In this document: piece by piece, positions 1 through 9,305 of the stretch
Layout: the number at the start of each line of letters is the position of its first letter
Numbering within the stretch: position 1 is the first letter of the stretch
Origin: Subtercola sp. Z020
GTDB taxonomy: Bacteria > Actinomycetota > Actinomycetes > Actinomycetales > Microbacteriaceae
NCBI RefSeq assembly: GCF_002931235.1
Contig: NZ_PSTT01000069.1
Span: 1-38,558 of the forward strand
Length of the DNA: 38,558 nucleotides
Direction of reading: 5' to 3'
The notes under the pieces: model-generated
Database searches by the model: none
What the model was told of the DNA's origin: nothing
What the model saw: only the letters and a program-made list of their open reading frames with translations
Program-made: the position numbers and the translations under genes

Positions 1-16
1 CTCGCGGGCGGGGGGG

Positions 17-1054
17 TCAGACGCGCCGGGTGGCGTCCTGCACCTCGCCGACGAGCTCCTCGATCACGTCTTCGAGGAAGAGCACGCCCGTCGTCTCCCC
101 CGCCCGCGAGAACGCCCGCGCGACATGGGCTCCGGTGCGGCGCATCGTCGCGAGCGCGTCTTCCAGCTCCGTGCCGTCGTAGATCGACGCCAGCAGCCGG
201 ATGCGCTTCGCCGGCACCGGCTCGTCGAACTCGTCGTCGTCGAGGTCGATCACGTCTTTCAGGTGCAGGTAGCCGATCGGGTCGCCCGCGGCATCCACCA
301 TCACATAGCGCGAGAAGCCGTACTTCGCGACCGCCCGCTCGATGTCGGCGGGCGTCGCCGTGCGGCCGATGGTGACGAGCCGGTCGAGCGGCAGCGCCAC
401 CGACGCGACCGTCTTCTCGGTGAACTCGAACGCGGCGTGAAGTGCCCCCGAGTTGTCGTCGAGCACACCCTCGCGCGTCGACTGGGCCACGATGTTCGAC
501 ACCTCGTCGAGGGTGAACGAGCTGGCCGCCTCGTTCTTCGGCTCGATTCCGAACAGCCGAACGGCCCCGTTCGCCGTCGCATTCAGCGCCACGATCACGA
601 ACCGGAAGATGCGCGCCACCCAGACGAGCGGCGGCGCCAGCAGCAGCACCGCACGGTCGGGCACCGAGAACGACAGGTTCTTCGGCACCATCTCGCCGAT
701 CACGACATGAAGGAACGACACCAGCACCAGGGTGATGACGAACGCCACGCCCGTGATCAGGTCTTCCGACCAGCCGGTGAGGTGCAGCGGCACCTCCAAC
801 AGGTGGTGGATCGCCGGCTCCGACACGTTCAGGATGAGCAGGGAGGCGACGGTGATTCCGAGCTGGCTGGTCGCCAGCATGAGGGTGGCGTGCTCCATCG
901 CCCAGAGCGCCGTCTTGGCGCGCTGCATCCCGCCCTCGGCGAGGGGTTCGATCTGCGAGCGGCGCGCGGAGATGACGGCGAACTCCGCCGCCACGAAGAA
1001 GGCGTTCACGAGCAGCAGCACGAACAGCCAGACGATCCCGATCCAGTCGGACAT
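17..1054 (-). CDS. CNNM/CBS-domain membrane protein (hemolysin C-like, short form)
   Basis: Encodes 345 residues. The N-terminal half is a DUF21/CNNM transmembrane domain with an AAEFAVISARRSQIE motif after the first helix and the IGEMVPKNLSF motif typical of the family. The second half carries a CBS pair (about residues 215-335). Family members are linked to Mg2+/Co2+ efflux or homeostasis; 'hemolysin' is a historical name. Unlike its neighbour it stops right after the CBS pair and lacks the C-terminal CorC_HlyC domain. Its ATG overlaps the upstream gene's stop codon by one base (TGATG), so the two are probably translationally coupled and may form a hetero-oligomer. The transported ion cannot be read from the sequence. 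Confidence 0.9.
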   Translation of the reverse strand: MSDWIGIVWLFVLLLVNAFFVAAEFAVISARRSQIEPLAEGGMQRAKTALWAMEHATLMLATSQLGITVASLLILNVSEPAIHHLLEVPLHLTGWSEDLITGVAFVITLVLVSFLHVVIGEMVPKNLSFSVPDRAVLLLAPPLVWVARIFRFVIVALNATANGAVRLFGIEPKNEAASSFTLDEVSNIVAQSTREGVLDDNSGALHAAFEFTEKTVASVALPLDRLVTIGRTATPADIERAVAKYGFSRYVMVDAAGDPIGYLHLKDVIDLDDDEFDEPVPAKRIRLLASIYDGTELEDALATMRRTGAHVARAFSRAGETTGVLFLEDVIEELVGEVQDATRRV

Positions 1055-2520
1055 CAGCGCTCACCCCCGTCACGGAGGCCGGCGGGCGACGAGGCGTCGA
1101 GCACGGCCGCGGCCTCGTCGGCCACCGACCCCCGGCCGGTTCCGGTCAGCTCGTCGACCGACTCGGTGCGCAGCAGCTCGGCGTTCAGTGTCTCTGCTCC
1201 CCCGGCCGACCCCTCGAGGGGTTCGCTGGGAGTGGGGGTGAACCGGATGCGGTCGATGCGCCGGCCGTCCATCCGTTCGACCCGCAGCACGCCGTCGGGC
1301 AGCTGCACCGTGTCGTCGATGACGGGCAGCCGACCGAGTTCGCTCATCACGAAACCGGCCACGGTCTCGTAGGGGCCGTCTTCGGGCACGTGCACTCCGG
1401 CTCTGTCGAGGAGTTCGTCGGGGCGCAGCTGCCCCGGGAACGAGATGGTGTTGCGGCTCCGGATGACGCCCGCACGGGTGCGGTCGTGCTCGTCGTCGAG
1501 CTCGCCGACGAGTTCTTCGACGAGGTCTTCGAGGGTGACGACGCCGGCGGTTCCGCCGTACTCGTCCATCACGATCGCCATCTGGTAGCCCTTGCCGCGC
1601 AGCTCACCGAGCAGCAGGTCGAGCTTCATCGTCTCGGGCACCCGGAGCGGTTCGCTCAGCAGCGCGACGACAGGCACGTCGGCGCGCTTGCTGCGCGGAA
1701 CGGAGACGGCCTGCTTGACGTGCGCGACGCCGACGACATCGTCGATCGACTCGTCGACGATCGGGAAGCGGCTGTATCCCGTCGACTTCGCCAGGTCGAC
1801 GAGGTGCTGCGCGGAGTCCGTGCGCTTCAGAGCCGCGATGCGCGGCCGCGGCGTCATCACGTCGGAGGCGTCGTGACCGGAGAAGAGCAGCGTGCGGTTC
1901 AGCAGCGTGGCCGTGTCGACGTCGAGGCTGCCCTCGAGGGCCGAGCGGCGCACGAGCGACGAGAGCTCCTCGGCGGTGCGGGCACCCGACAGCTCCTCCT
2001 TCGGCTCGATGCCGAACCCGCGGATGATCGCGTTCGCCGAGTTGTTCAGCAGCAGCACCGCCGGGCGGAAGACCGTCGTGAACAACCGCTGGAACGGGAT
2101 GACGAGCTTCGCGGTCTGGATCGGCAGGGCGAGCGCGAAGTTCTTCGGCACGAGCTCGCCGACGATCATCGAGAGCAGGGTCGCGATCACGACAGCGACG
2201 ATCGACGAGATGACGGTCGAGACACCGCCGTCGATGCCGACCGCATCGAACAGGGGCCGCAGGAGACCCGCGAAGGCCGGCTCCATCGTGTAACCGGTGA
2301 GCAGGGTGGTGAGCGTGATGCCGAGCTGCGCACTCGAGAGATGTGTCGACGTGATCTTCAGCGCCGAGATGGTCTGGCCGAGACCCTTCTCGCCGCGCTC
2401 CTGCCGGCCTTCGAGGTCGGAGCGGTCGAGGTTGACCAGCGAGAACTCGCTCGCCACGAAGAATCCCGTTCCGACCGTGAGAACCAGGCCGACGGCGAGC
2501 AGGATGAGCTCAGAGCCCAT
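1054..2520 (-). CDS. CNNM/CBS/CorC_HlyC membrane protein (hemolysin C-like, full form)
   Basis: About 488 residues in full family order: N-terminal membrane domain ([26 protein letters not shown]), a CBS pair at roughly 205-330 including [23 protein letters not shown], and a CorC_HlyC domain at the C terminus. Such proteins are implicated in Mg2+/Co2+ export or regulation at the cytoplasmic membrane. I chose the ATG at 2520 because GGTGAG lies four bases before it; a GTG at 2529 would add three residues. It is the first gene of a two-gene unit with the shorter paralogue. A TATGAT box at 2605-2610 is a candidate promoter. Confidence 0.9.
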   Translation of the reverse strand: MGSELILLAVGLVLTVGTGFFVASEFSLVNLDRSDLEGRQERGEKGLGQTISALKITSTHLSSAQLGITLTTLLTGYTMEPAFAGLLRPLFDAVGIDGGVSTVISSIVAVVIATLLSMIVGELVPKNFALALPIQTAKLVIPFQRLFTTVFRPAVLLLNNSANAIIRGFGIEPKEELSGARTAEELSSLVRRSALEGSLDVDTATLLNRTLLFSGHDASDVMTPRPRIAALKRTDSAQHLVDLAKSTGYSRFPIVDESIDDVVGVAHVKQAVSVPRSKRADVPVVALLSEPLRVPETMKLDLLLGELRGKGYQMAIVMDEYGGTAGVVTLEDLVEELVGELDDEHDRTRAGVIRSRNTISFPGQLRPDELLDRAGVHVPEDGPYETVAGFVMSELGRLPVIDDTVQLPDGVLRVERMDGRRIDRIRFTPTPSEPLEGSAGGAETLNAELLRTESVDELTGTGRGSVADEAAAVLDASSPAGLRDGGER

Positions 2521-2604
2521 GCTTCTCACCCCGCGATACGAGAACGACGGGAGCCGAGACGGTCAGGACAGAGGGTGAGGGAGGGTCATCCATGAGTACC
2601 CACA

Positions 2605-2610
2605 ATCATA
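2605..2610 (-). promoter_or_regulatory. Candidate -10 box for the CNNM gene pair
   Basis: On the minus strand TATGAT (five of six to TATAAT) lies in the 119-base gap between guaB1 and the CNNM pair, about 85 bases before the start at 2520. No convincing -35 hexamer is present at 16-18 bases. It suggests the pair can be transcribed separately from guaB1. Confidence 0.4.
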
Positions 2611-2639
2611 CCGGTGACCCACCGACGTTCCTGAGAGAT

Positions 2640-4079
2640 CTACCAAGAAACGGGGAGGGCCTTGCCCTCCTCGTACCCGGCCGCCGACTGGATGCCCACC
2701 CGCGCCCGATCGTGGAACTCCTCCACCGAGCGCGCCCCCGCATACGTGAACGAACTGCGCACCCCCGAGGTGATCATGTCGAGCAGATCCTCCACAGACG
2801 GGCGCAGCGGATCGAGGTAGATCATGCTCGATGAAATCCCCTCGGCGAACAGCTGCTTGCGGGCGAGGTCGTAGGCCCCGAGCCGCCCGAACCGGTCGGT
2901 GACCGCCTTCGCCGACGCCATGCCGTAGTTTTCCTTGTAGAGCCGGCCCGCGGCATCCCGTCGCAGCACGCCGGGCGCCTCGATCGTGCCGGCGAACCAC
3001 GAGCCGATCATCACGGATGCCGCCCCCGCCGCGAGCGCGAGCGCGACGTCACGCGGGTAGCGCACTCCCCCGTCGGCCCAGACGTGGGCGCCGTAGAGCG
3101 TCGCGGCGGCGGCCGTCTCGAGCACCGCGGAGAACTGCGGGCGCCCGACGGCGGTCATCATGCGCGTCGTGCACATGGCTCCGGGGCCGACGCCCACCTT
3201 GATGATGTCCGCGCCCGCCTGCGCCAGGTCGCGAACGCCCTCGACCGTCACCACGTTGCCCGCCACGATCGGCAGCGCGAGGCCGGCCGCCCGCACGGCC
3301 CGGATCGCGGCGACCATCCCGTCCTGGTGCCCGTGCGCCGTGTCGAGCACGAGCACGTCGACGCCGGCCGCGGCCAGCGCCTTCGCCTTCGCCGCGACGT
3401 CGCCGTTGATGCCCACCGCAGCGGCCACGCGCAGCCGGCCGTGGGCATCCATCGCCGGCGTGTAGATCGTCGAACGCAGCGCGCCGGTGCGACTCAGCGT
3501 GCCGATGACGCGCCCGTGCCTCGTCACCGGGGCGAAGTCGAGCTCGGCCGCGACCATGGCGTCGAACGCCTCCCGGGGTGTCGAGAAGTCGTCGGCTGCG
3601 AGCGAGGTCAGCGGCCCGTGCAGCAGGTCGCCGAGCTTCGCATCCGGCAGGGCGGAAGCGAGCCGCAGGGCAGGGATGCAGCCGAGGTACTCGCCGCGCT
3701 CGTCGTGCACCACGATGCCCTGGCCGGCGACGGCGGGCAGCACCGTCAGCGCCTCCTCGACCGTCGCCGAGGGCGCGAAGTCGAAGGGGGTGTCGAACTC
3801 GACCGACTGGGCTTTGACCCAGCGGATCGCGGCGTCGAGATCCTGCAGGTGCATGTCCTGGGGCAGCACGCCGAGGCCGCCGCGCCGGGCGAGCGTGGCG
3901 GCCAGGCGAGGGCCCGTCACCGAGTTCATGTTGGCGGCGACGAGAGGGATGGTCGCCCCCGTTCCGTCTCCGGGCGCCAGCGAGACGTCGAGCCGGCTGG
4001 TGACGCTCGACCTGCGCGGAACGAGAAAGACGTCAGAGTAGGTGAGGTCGGTGTGCGAGGGGGCGCTGAGGAACTCCAT
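2640..4079 (-). CDS. guaB1: GuaB1 family protein (IMP dehydrogenase-related, GMP reductase)
   Basis: About 479 residues with the IMPDH/GMPR barrel. Seen: [10 protein letters not shown] near the N terminus, a CBS pair inserted at about 95-215, [10 protein letters not shown], and the catalytic loop [20 protein letters not shown] whose Cys forms the covalent purine intermediate. The actinobacterial GuaB1 branch is distinct from true IMP dehydrogenase (GuaB2), and the mycobacterial member has been shown to be a GMP reductase (GMP + NADPH to IMP + NH3), so it is expected to act in purine salvage. I place the start at the ATG at 4079, seven bases after a TACCGT box (leaderless); a GTG at 4088 is the alternative. 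It is divergent from the 2-oxoglutarate gene. Confidence 0.9.
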   Translation of the reverse strand: MEFLSAPSHTDLTYSDVFLVPRRSSVTSRLDVSLAPGDGTGATIPLVAANMNSVTGPRLAATLARRGGLGVLPQDMHLQDLDAAIRWVKAQSVEFDTPFDFAPSATVEEALTVLPAVAGQGIVVHDERGEYLGCIPALRLASALPDAKLGDLLHGPLTSLAADDFSTPREAFDAMVAAELDFAPVTRHGRVIGTLSRTGALRSTIYTPAMDAHGRLRVAAAVGINGDVAAKAKALAAAGVDVLVLDTAHGHQDGMVAAIRAVRAAGLALPIVAGNVVTVEGVRDLAQAGADIIKVGVGPGAMCTTRMMTAVGRPQFSAVLETAAAATLYGAHVWADGGVRYPRDVALALAAGAASVMIGSWFAGTIEAPGVLRRDAAGRLYKENYGMASAKAVTDRFGRLGAYDLARKQLFAEGISSSMIYLDPLRPSVEDLLDMITSGVRSSFTYAGARSVEEFHDRARVGIQSAAGYEEGKALPVSW

Positions 4080-4086
4080 GGCCCCC

Positions 4087-4092
4087 ACGGTA
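4087..4092 (-). promoter_or_regulatory. Candidate -10 box of guaB1 (leaderless start)
   Basis: TACCGT on the minus strand ends seven bases before the ATG at 4079. This spacing puts the transcription start at or next to the start codon. The same hexamer is six bases before the ppc start. Confidence 0.4.
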
Positions 4093-4128
4093 GACCCGTT
4101 GGGTGACCGAACTCCCGGCCGGAGGGTT

Positions 4129-4134
4129 TAAGCT
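4129..4134 (+). promoter_or_regulatory. Candidate -10 box of the 2-oxoglutarate decarboxylase/dehydrogenase gene
   Basis: TAAGCT within the 142-base divergent region between guaB1 and the fused E2-E1 gene. It would give a leader of about 80 bases to the GTG at 4222. The -35 match is poor. Confidence 0.35.
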
Positions 4135-4221
4135 GGATGAGCACGTGTCGGCGCGTGACTAACGCTGCGCAGCTGTCAGGCACGTCATCCATACGTGACA
4201 ACGGAGAGTGGGCGATCGGCT

Positions 4222-7200
4222 GTGTCAAGCCAGTTGACCGGAACGGGAACTGACGACGGTTCGTCGGGCGAATTCGGAGCGAACGAGTGGCTCGTCGATG
4301 AGCTGTATGAGCAATACCTCGTCGACAAGAACTCTGTCGACGAGTCGTGGTGGTCGATTCTCGAGAACTACAGGCCGAGCGGTTCGGGCGAGGCCGGGCA
4401 GGGCGACCAGGCTTCGCAGGGTGACTCGCAGGCCGAGCAGGCTTCGCAGGCCGAGCCCACAGCAGCAGCCGTGAACGACGCCGGCGCACCCAGCGATGCG
4501 TCGACCGGCGAGGCGCAGATCCCCGACGAGATCCCGGCTCAGGATGCCGCGGCCCCCGCTGCCCCGACCGAGACGTCCACGGTCGCCGCCCAGCCCGCCG
4601 CTCCCGCCACCCAGCCCGTCGCCCGCACCACCTCGCGCGAGCCGAGCCCCCAGCCGATCCCGGCAGAGGCCACCGTGCGTGCCCAGTCCGACGACGATGC
4701 CGCCGAGCAGGACAAGGTCACCCCGCTCCGCGGCCCGGCCAAGTCGCTCGCCACGAACATGGATGCGAGCCTGTCGATGCCGACGGCCACCAGCGTCCGC
4801 AGCATCCCCGCGAAGCTCCTCATCGACAACCGCATCGTCATCAACTCGAACCTCAAGCGCGCCCGCGGCGGCAAGGTCTCGTTCACCCACCTCATCGGCT
4901 GGGCCCTCGTGCAGGTGCTGAAGGAGTTCCCGAGCCAGAACGTCTACTACGACGTGCAGAACGACAAGCCGGTCGTCGTCTCCCCGGCACACATCGGGCT
5001 CGGCATCGCCATCGACATGCCGAAGCCCGACGGCACCCGGTCGCTGGTCGTGCCGGCCATCAAGCGCGCCGACACGATGCACTTCGGCGAGTTCCTCGCC
5101 GCCTACGACGAGCTCGTCGCGAAAGCCCGCGGCGGCAAGCTGACCGCGGCCGACTTCCAGGGTGCGACCATCTCGCTCACCAACCCGGGCGGCATCGGAA
5201 CGGTGCACTCGATCCCACGGCTCATGAAGGGTTCCGGCGCCATCATCGGTGCCGGCGCCCTCGAGTACCCGGCCGAGTTCTCGGGCGCCTCGACGAAGAC
5301 GCTGACCGACCTCGGTATCGGCAAGATCATCACCCTCACGAGCACCTACGACCACCGCGTCATCCAGGGCGCCGGATCCGGTGAGTTCCTCAAGAAGGTG
5401 CACGAGCTGCTCATCGGTGAGCGCAACTTCTACGAGAACATCTTCGCCGAGCTGCGCATCCCGTACGTGCCGATCCACTGGCACTCCGACATCAGCGTCG
5501 ACGTGAGCGATGCGGTCAACAAGACCGCCCGCGTGCAGGAGCTGATCAACTCGTTCCGCGTGCGCGGCCACCTGATGGCCGACATCGACCCGCTCGAGTA
5601 CAAGCAGCGCACTCACCCCGACCTCGACATCGAGAGCCACGGCCTGACCCTGTGGGACCTCGACAGGGAGTTCGTCACGGGTGGGCTCGGCGGCAAGCCG
5701 ACGCTTCTGCTCCGCGACATCCTCGGCATCCTGCGCGACGCCTACTGCCGGAAGACCGGCATCGAGTACATGCACATCCAGGATCCCGAGCAGCGCAAGT
5801 GGATCCAGGAGAAGATCGAGCGCCCATACGCGAAGCCCACGCACGACGAGCAGATGCGCATCCTGTCGAAGCTCAACGAGTCCGAAGCGTTCGAGACCTT
5901 CCTGCAGACCAAGTACGTCGGCCAGAAGCGCTTCAGCCTCGAGGGCGGCGAGTCGACGATCGCGCTGCTCGACGCCGTGCTGCAGGCCTCTGCAGACGAG
6001 GGCCTCGACGAGGTGGCCATCGGCATGGCGCACCGCGGCCGCCTGAACGTGCTGACGAACATCGCCGGCAAGACCTACGGCCAGATCTTCCGTGAGTTCG
6101 AGGGCACCCAGGACCCGCGCACCGTGCAGGGCTCGGGTGACGTCAAGTACCACCTCGGCACAGAGGGCACCTTCACCGGCACCGGCGGCGAGGAGATCCC
6201 CGTCTACATCGCCGCGAACCCCTCGCACCTCGAGGCCGTCGACGGTGTGCTCGAAGGCATCGTGCGCGCGAAGCAGGACAGGAAGCCGAAGGGCACCTAC
6301 TCCACGCTGCCGATCCTCGTGCACGGCGACGCGGCGATGGCCGGCCAGGGAATCGTCTACGAGACCTTCCAGATGGAGAAGCTCCGCGGGTACAAGATCG
6401 GCGGAACGATCCACGTCAACATCAACAACCAGGTCGGCTTCACGACCCGGCCGAGCGACTCCCGCTCGTCGGTCTACTCGACCGACGTGGCCAAGTCGAT
6501 CCAGGCGCCGATCTTCCACGTGAACGGCGACGACCCCGAGTCGGTCGTGCGTGTCGCGCAGCTGGCGTTCGAGTACCGCCAGCGCTTCCACGCCGACGTC
6601 GTGATCGACCTGATCTGCTACCGCCGCCGCGGGCACAACGAGGGCGACGACCCCTCGATGACCCAGCCGCTGATGTACAACCTGATCGAGGCCAAGCGCT
6701 CGGTGCGAAAGCTCTACACCGAGTCGCTGATCGGCCGCGGCGACATCAGCCAGGAGGAGTACGAAGCCGCGCACCGCGACTTCCAGGACCGCCTCGAGCG
6801 CGCGTTCGCCGAGACGCACGCGGCGCAGACCTCCTCCATCCCGATCATCACCGACGACATGAACGCGGTCAGCGACCTCGAGCGCCCCGAGGCGCAGCAG
6901 GCCGACGACAGCGGTGCAGGTGAGCCGGAGACCACCGGCGTGCCGGCCTCGACCGTCGCCCTCATCGGCGACGCGTTCAACAACCCGCCCGCCGGCTTCA
7001 CCGTGCACCCGAAACTGCAGCAGCTGCTGCAGAAGCGGGTCGAGATGAGCCGCGCAGGCGGTATCGACTGGGCGTTCGGCGAACTCCTGGCGCTCGGCTC
7101 GCTGCTGCTCGAGGGCACCCCGGTGCGTTTCTCCGGGCAGGACACCAGGCGCGGCACCTTCGTGCAGCGCCACGCCGTGCTGCACGACCGCGACAACGGC

Positions 7201-8097
7201 CAGGAGTGGTTGCCGCTCGTCAACCTCAGCGACAGCCAGGCCCGCTTCTGGATCTACGACTCGCTGCTGAGCGAATACGCGGCCATGGGCTTCGAGTACG
7301 GCTACTCGGTCGAGCGCCCCGACGCGCTCGTGCTCTGGGAGGCCCAGTTCGGCGACTTCGCCAACGGCGCCCAGATCATCATCGACGAGTTCATCTCGTC
7401 GGCCGAGCAGAAGTGGGGCCAGCGCTCGTCGCTGGTGCTGCTGCTGCCGCACGGCTACGAAGGCCAGGGCCCCGACCACTCGTCGGCCCGCATCGAGCGC
7501 TACCTGCAGCTCTGTGCCGAGAACAACATGACCGTCGCGCGGCCGTCGACGCCCGCGTCGTACTTCCACCTGCTGCGTCGCCAGGCCTACGCCCGCCCGC
7601 GCCGGCCGCTGGTCGTCTTCACCCCGAAGGCGATGCTGCGACTGCGTGGTGCGACGAGTTCGGTCGACGAACTGACGGCGGGCCGGTTCGAGCCGGTTCT
7701 GGATGATCCCCGAACCACGGGCGGCATCGACAAGTCGGGCGTGAAGCGCGTTCTGCTGATGGCGGGCAAGATCTACTACGACCTGCTCAACGAGCTTCAG
7801 AAGGCGCCCAATGACGAGATCGCGCTGGTGCGGCTGGAGCAGTACTACCCGCTCCCCGCAGCCGAACTCAACGAGGTCATCGCGTCGTACCCGAACGCCG
7901 AGATCGTCTGGGTGCAGGACGAACCGCAGAACCAGGGCGCATGGCCCTTCGTGTGCCTCGAGCTGGCCTCGCGCCTGCCCGCGGGTCGCACGGTGCGGGT
8001 CACCTCCCGGGCGGCGGCGGCCTCCCCCGCCGCCGGCTCCGCGAAGCGTCACGCCCGCGAGCAGGCAGAACTGCTGCAGCGCGCGCTCACCCTGTAG
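4222..8097 (+). CDS. kgd: Multifunctional 2-oxoglutarate decarboxylase/dehydrogenase E1 with fused E2 succinyltransferase domain
   Basis: A fusion protein of about 1291 residues (also called SucA or OdhA in actinobacteria). Order: an E1 N-terminal helix (NEWLVDELYEQYLVDKN), a Pro/Ala/Glu-rich linker to about residue 170, an E2 acyltransferase core ending in TYDHRVIQGAGSGEFL with the catalytic His, then the thiamine-diphosphate E1 region (GMAHRGRLNVL, INNQVGFTT, RRGHNEGDDPSMTQP, and a C-terminal transketolase-like part). There is no lipoyl domain, as expected for this family, which borrows lipoyl groups from the pyruvate dehydrogenase E2. It links 2-oxoglutarate to succinyl-CoA or succinic semialdehyde in the TCA cycle, and relatives are inhibited by the FHA protein GarA/OdhI. 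I prefer the GTG at 4222 (MSSQLTG); a GTG at 4195 adds nine residues. The spacing from GGAG at 4203 is poor for either start. Confidence 0.95.
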   Translation: MSSQLTGTGTDDGSSGEFGANEWLVDELYEQYLVDKNSVDESWWSILENYRPSGSGEAGQGDQASQGDSQAEQASQAEPTAAAVNDAGAPSDASTGEAQIPDEIPAQDAAAPAAPTETSTVAAQPAAPATQPVARTTSREPSPQPIPAEATVRAQSDDDAAEQDKVTPLRGPAKSLATNMDASLSMPTATSVRSIPAKLLIDNRIVINSNLKRARGGKVSFTHLIGWALVQVLKEFPSQNVYYDVQNDKPVVVSPAHIGLGIAIDMPKPDGTRSLVVPAIKRADTMHFGEFLAAYDELVAKARGGKLTAADFQGATISLTNPGGIGTVHSIPRLMKGSGAIIGAGALEYPAEFSGASTKTLTDLGIGKIITLTSTYDHRVIQGAGSGEFLKKVHELLIGERNFYENIFAELRIPYVPIHWHSDISVDVSDAVNKTARVQELINSFRVRGHLMADIDPLEYKQRTHPDLDIESHGLTLWDLDREFVTGGLGGKPTLLLRDILGILRDAYCRKTGIEYMHIQDPEQRKWIQEKIERPYAKPTHDEQMRILSKLNESEAFETFLQTKYVGQKRFSLEGGESTIALLDAVLQASADEGLDEVAIGMAHRGRLNVLTNIAGKTYGQIFREFEGTQDPRTVQGSGDVKYHLGTEGTFTGTGGEEIPVYIAANPSHLEAVDGVLEGIVRAKQDRKPKGTYSTLPILVHGDAAMAGQGIVYETFQMEKLRGYKIGGTIHVNINNQVGFTTRPSDSRSSVYSTDVAKSIQAPIFHVNGDDPESVVRVAQLAFEYRQRFHADVVIDLICYRRRGHNEGDDPSMTQPLMYNLIEAKRSVRKLYTESLIGRGDISQEEYEAAHRDFQDRLERAFAETHAAQTSSIPIITDDMNAVSDLERPEAQQADDSGAGEPETTGVPASTVALIGDAFNNPPAGFTVHPKLQQLLQKRVEMSRAGGIDWAFGELLALGSLLLEGTPVRFSGQDTRRGTFVQRHAVLHDRDNGQEWLPLVNLSDSQARFWIYDSLLSEYAAMGFEYGYSVERPDALVLWEAQFGDFANGAQIIIDEFISSAEQKWGQRSSLVLLLPHGYEGQGPDHSSARIERYLQLCAENNMTVARPSTPASYFHLLRRQAYARPRRPLVVFTPKAMLRLRGATSSVDELTAGRFEPVLDDPRTTGGIDKSGVKRVLLMAGKIYYDLLNELQKAPNDEIALVRLEQYYPLPAAELNEVIASYPNAEIVWVQDEPQNQGAWPFVCLELASRLPAGRTVRVTSRAAAASPAAGSAKRHAREQAELLQRALTL

Positions 8098-8137
8098 CCC
8101 GGCCCGCCGGCTCCCCCCGGAGCCCGCGCGAACGCGA

Positions 8138-8175
8138 AGAGGCCCCGCCCACCCTCGAGGTGGTGCGGGGCCTCT
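8138..8175 (+). terminator. Hairpin terminator after the 2-oxoglutarate enzyme gene
   Basis: AGAGGCCCCGC (8138-8148) pairs perfectly with GCGGGGCCTCT (8165-8175), and the stem continues with CACC/GGTG after a small internal mismatch. It begins about 40 bases past the stop codon and is followed by CTTGTGTG, with no long T run. It may work in both directions. Confidence 0.75.
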
Positions 8176-8213
8176 CTTGTGTGCGGCCCTCTCGGGCGCG
8201 GCATGGCGCTCGT

Positions 8214-8275
8214 AGCCGAGGATGAGCCGGTCAATGCCCGTCCCAGCCGGCCCATCTGCCGCGTCATCCTCGGTT
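8214..8275. repeat. Nested inverted repeat between kgd and rsrA
   Basis: CCGAGGATGA (8216-8225) is repeated inverted as TCATCCTCGG (8264-8273), and an inner pair GCCGG/CCGGC sits at 8226-8230 and 8247-8251. The structure is separate from the terminators on either side. It could be an extra terminator, a processing site or a small structured RNA; the sequence alone does not decide. Confidence 0.45.
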
Positions 8276-8313
8276 GCTAGGGGCGGAGAGGTGCGTAACG
8301 GGGCGGCGGGTGC

Positions 8314-8336
8314 CGGGCCGCCGGCGCGGCGGCCCG
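8314..8336 (-). terminator. Hairpin after rsrA
   Basis: CGGGCCGCC (8314-8322) pairs with GGCGGCCCG (8328-8336) with a five-base loop. It starts eight bases past the rsrA stop codon on the minus strand. A very GC-rich stem without a T run is common for actinobacterial terminators. Confidence 0.6.
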
Positions 8337-8343
8337 CAGCGCG

Positions 8344-8586
8344 CTAGTGCGTGCTCTGGATCTGGCGGATGCTGAAGAGCACCTGGTCGCGCAGCTGCTC
8401 GGGCGCGACCTCCTTGCAGGCGCGCTGCACGGCCTCCGTCAGCACGACGCCGATGTGCAGCTCCGACGAGCAGTCGCTGCAGTTCGCGATGTGCTCGCGG
8501 ATGTCGGCGGCGTCGTGGCTCTCGAGTTCGTTGTGCAGGAACTCCTCGAGCTCTGCCTTCGCTTTGGTGCAGCCGCAGTCAGTCAT
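8344..8586 (-). CDS. rsrA: Mycothiol-system anti-sigma factor RsrA (zinc-binding anti-sigma)
   Basis: An 80-residue protein with the ZAS signature His32-x3-Cys36-x2-Cys39 plus Cys4 and Cys6 near the N terminus and Cys57. In the Streptomyces homologue, oxidation of such cysteines forms a disulfide, releases zinc and frees SigR. Its ATG overlaps the sigR stop codon (ATGA), so the two are translated together and in balance. The stop is followed by a hairpin. Identification rests on the ZAS motif, the size and its place directly after a SigR-type sigma factor. The Cys-x-Cys at positions 4 and 6 is a compact variant of the N-terminal cysteine site. Confidence 0.92.
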   Translation of the reverse strand: MTDCGCTKAKAELEEFLHNELESHDAADIREHIANCSDCSSELHIGVVLTEAVQRACKEVAPEQLRDQVLFSIRQIQSTH

Positions 8587-9260
8587 TTCGTGCGTCCCTT
8601 CGGTGCGTCTGTGGCGGCGACCGGGATGCCCCGGCCCTCCGCGTATTCGGTCAGCAGACCGCGGAGGAGTCGTCGGCCACGGTGCAGGCGACTCATCACG
8701 GTTCCGACCGGGGTCTTCATGATGTCGGCGATCTCCTGGTAGGAGAAACCCTCGACGTCGGCCAGGTAGACGGCCAGACGGAAGTCTTCGGGAATGCTCT
8801 GCAGGGCATCCTTCACCGCGCTGTCGGGCAGGTGGTCGATCGCCTCGGCCTCGGCCGAGCGGGATGAGGTGCCCGTCGCTGTGGCCGACTCGGCGTTGCC
8901 CAGCTGCCAGTCCTCGAGGTCGCTCGTGGTGCCTTGGTAGGGGTCGCGCTGCTTCTTGCGGTACACGTTGATGAACGTGTTGGTGAGGATGCGGTAGAGC
9001 CACGCCTTCAGGTTCGTGCCCTGCTCGAACTGCGCGAAGGCGGCATACGCCTTCACGAACGTCTCCTGCACCAGGTCTTGGGCGTCGGCCGGGTTACGGG
9101 TCATGCGGAGCGCTGCACCGTACAGCTGGTCGAGGAACGGGATCGCCTGTTCCTCGAAGAGCGCGCGCGGGTCGGTGTTCCCTCGGTGGTCAGTAACAGA
9201 TGTCATCACCGGCAAGTCTACGATGCGGGGCCGTTCGATCAGTGTTGCTGCACTTCCCAT
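8583..9260 (-). CDS. sigR: ECF sigma factor SigR/SigH (thiol-oxidative stress)
   Basis: 225 residues. Region 2 spans about 40-105 ([44 protein letters not shown]) and region 4 about 150-205 ([33 protein letters not shown]). In actinobacteria this sigma factor directs thioredoxin, mycothiol and proteolysis genes after disulfide stress and is held by RsrA. The ATG at 9260 has a strong GGAGG eight bases upstream. A second in-frame ATG at 9206 (residue 19) is preceded by TAGACT eight bases away and could start a shorter isoform. Upstream lies GGAAT-N18-GTT, the SigR recognition pattern, so the gene is probably autoregulated. It is divergent from aroA. Confidence 0.95.
   Translation of the reverse strand: MGSAATLIERPRIVDLPVMTSVTDHRGNTDPRALFEEQAIPFLDQLYGAALRMTRNPADAQDLVQETFVKAYAAFAQFEQGTNLKAWLYRILTNTFINVYRKKQRDPYQGTTSDLEDWQLGNAESATATGTSSRSAEAEAIDHLPDSAVKDALQSIPEDFRLAVYLADVEGFSYQEIADIMKTPVGTVMSRLHRGRRLLRGLLTEYAEGRGIPVAATDAPKGRTK
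9215..9220 (-). promoter_or_regulatory. Internal -10 box before the second sigR ATG
   Basis: TAGACT on the minus strand, eight bases before the in-frame ATG at 9206 (residue 19 of SigR). It is spelled by the codons GTA GAC TTG; GTA and TTG are uncommon choices in this GC-rich sequence. It fits a constitutive leaderless transcript for a short SigR. Confidence 0.45.
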
Positions 9261-9305
9261 CACACGGCCTCCTTCTCGAATGTGTTCAATCGCCGATACT
9301 CTGGA

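Noticed and set aside
125-1372. Long open frame (415 codons) antisense to the CNNM genes
   Set aside because: It is Arg/His/Glu/Asp-rich sequence with no family motif and lies wholly opposite well-supported coding DNA; such frames are normal in GC-rich genomes.
4225-8052. Open frame of 1275 codons antisense to the 2-oxoglutarate enzyme gene
   Set aside because: Striking in length, but its composition (Val/Leu/Arg/Gly/Asp) is the mirror of the sense codons and no domain, start site or promoter supports it.
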